Shown in pieces: positions 63,951-64,000 of a stretch of 64,000 bases of DNA (position 1 is the stretch's first letter; each line of letters starts with the position of its first letter). Below the pieces are notes generated by a model. The model saw only the letters and a list, made by a program, of their open reading frames with translations. It was not told the DNA's origin and searched no databases. Source of the stretch: Agromyces kandeliae (lineage in GTDB: Bacteria; Actinomycetota; Actinomycetes; Actinomycetales; Microbacteriaceae); the NCBI RefSeq assembly GCF_009674665.1, contig NZ_WKJD01000004.1:62001-126000 (forward strand), in the 5' to 3' direction. The translations under genes and the position numbers were made by a program.

Positions 63951-64000
63951 GTGGCGGCACGTCCGGGCACAGGCAGGTCGAAGACCGCGATCCCGCAGTT
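63951..64000 (+). CDS. holA: Start of a probable DNA polymerase III delta subunit gene (truncated by window edge)
   Basis: Only 16 codons are visible from a GTG preceded by GAGGGAAGGGAG. They read as a basic low-complexity start (MAARPGTGRSKTAIPQ) like that of actinobacterial HolA, the clamp-loader delta subunit, and holA commonly follows comEC in bacteria. The identity is by position and is not established by sequence. Confidence 0.5.
   Translation, partial: MAARPGTGRSKTAIPQ

Overview
The window comes from a high-GC (about 70%) Gram-positive actinobacterium, most likely a member of the Microbacteriaceae (an Agromyces-like organism is a guess). The evidence is frequent GTG/TTG starts, TANNNT -10 boxes close to start codons, a class II DAHP synthase, a PASTA kinase of the PknL group beside an Rv2175c-like DNA-binding protein and a polyprenyl synthase, and the actinobacterial dcw cluster continuing into sepF, yggT and divIVA. 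The MurE substrate-recognition motif is not the usual meso-DAP type, which fits the group B (diaminobutyrate/ornithine/lysine) peptidoglycan of that family. I see no insertion sequence, phage, CRISPR array, tRNA or rRNA. The region is mostly chromosomal core with a small accessory part at about 41-57 kb.

Layout. 1-4.2 kb: 3' part of pyruvate carboxylase, a MinD/ParA-type ATPase and peptide deformylase. 4.2-9.4 kb: acyl-CoA ligase (minus), then ROK glucokinase, PlsC-type acyltransferase and class II DAHP synthase (plus). 9.5-14.8 kb: the pknL neighbourhood (kinase, LysM cell-wall protein, Rv2175c-like protein, polyprenyl synthase, DUF3040 protein). 14.8-15.2 kb: a 408-bp regulatory region holding a terminator and the MraZ-controlled promoter. 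15.2-34.8 kb: mraZ-rsmH-ftsL-ftsI-murE-murF-mraY-murD-ftsW-murG-murC-ftsQ-ftsZ, then yggS-sepF-yggT-divIVA-lspA-rluD. 34.9-41.3 kb: dnaE, hisD, nrdR, pyrD. 41.4-46.5 kb: an App1-type phosphatase, a TetR regulator and an OpuC-like osmolyte ABC transporter. 46.5-54.6 kb: DedA protein, an M56 protease/BlaI pair and, divergent from it, cydABDC for cytochrome bd. 54.6-64 kb: a secreted LVIVD/PA-domain protein, pabB, leuS, comEA-comEC and the first codons of a probable holA.

How the genes work together. Precursor synthesis (MurC-F), lipid carriers (polyprenyl synthase, MraY, MurG), flippase and septal synthase (FtsW, FtsI), divisome (FtsL, FtsQ, FtsZ, SepF) and polar growth (DivIVA) lie in one largely coupled array. 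A PASTA kinase that can sense muropeptides lies next to it. The cyd operon shares an intergenic region with the BlaI/M56 pair, and two matching palindromes there suggest direct control of the bd oxidase.

The most notable non-gene signals are: the BlaI-like double operator in front of cydA; three 17-bp MraZ-box-like elements in front of mraZ, two of them inverted; a strongly over-represented word GCGGCATCC/GGATGCCGC that also builds the def/fadD terminator stem; a recurrent TAGNCT -10 element just before start codons, several times built into the TAG stop codon of the previous gene; and the altered MurE specificity motif.
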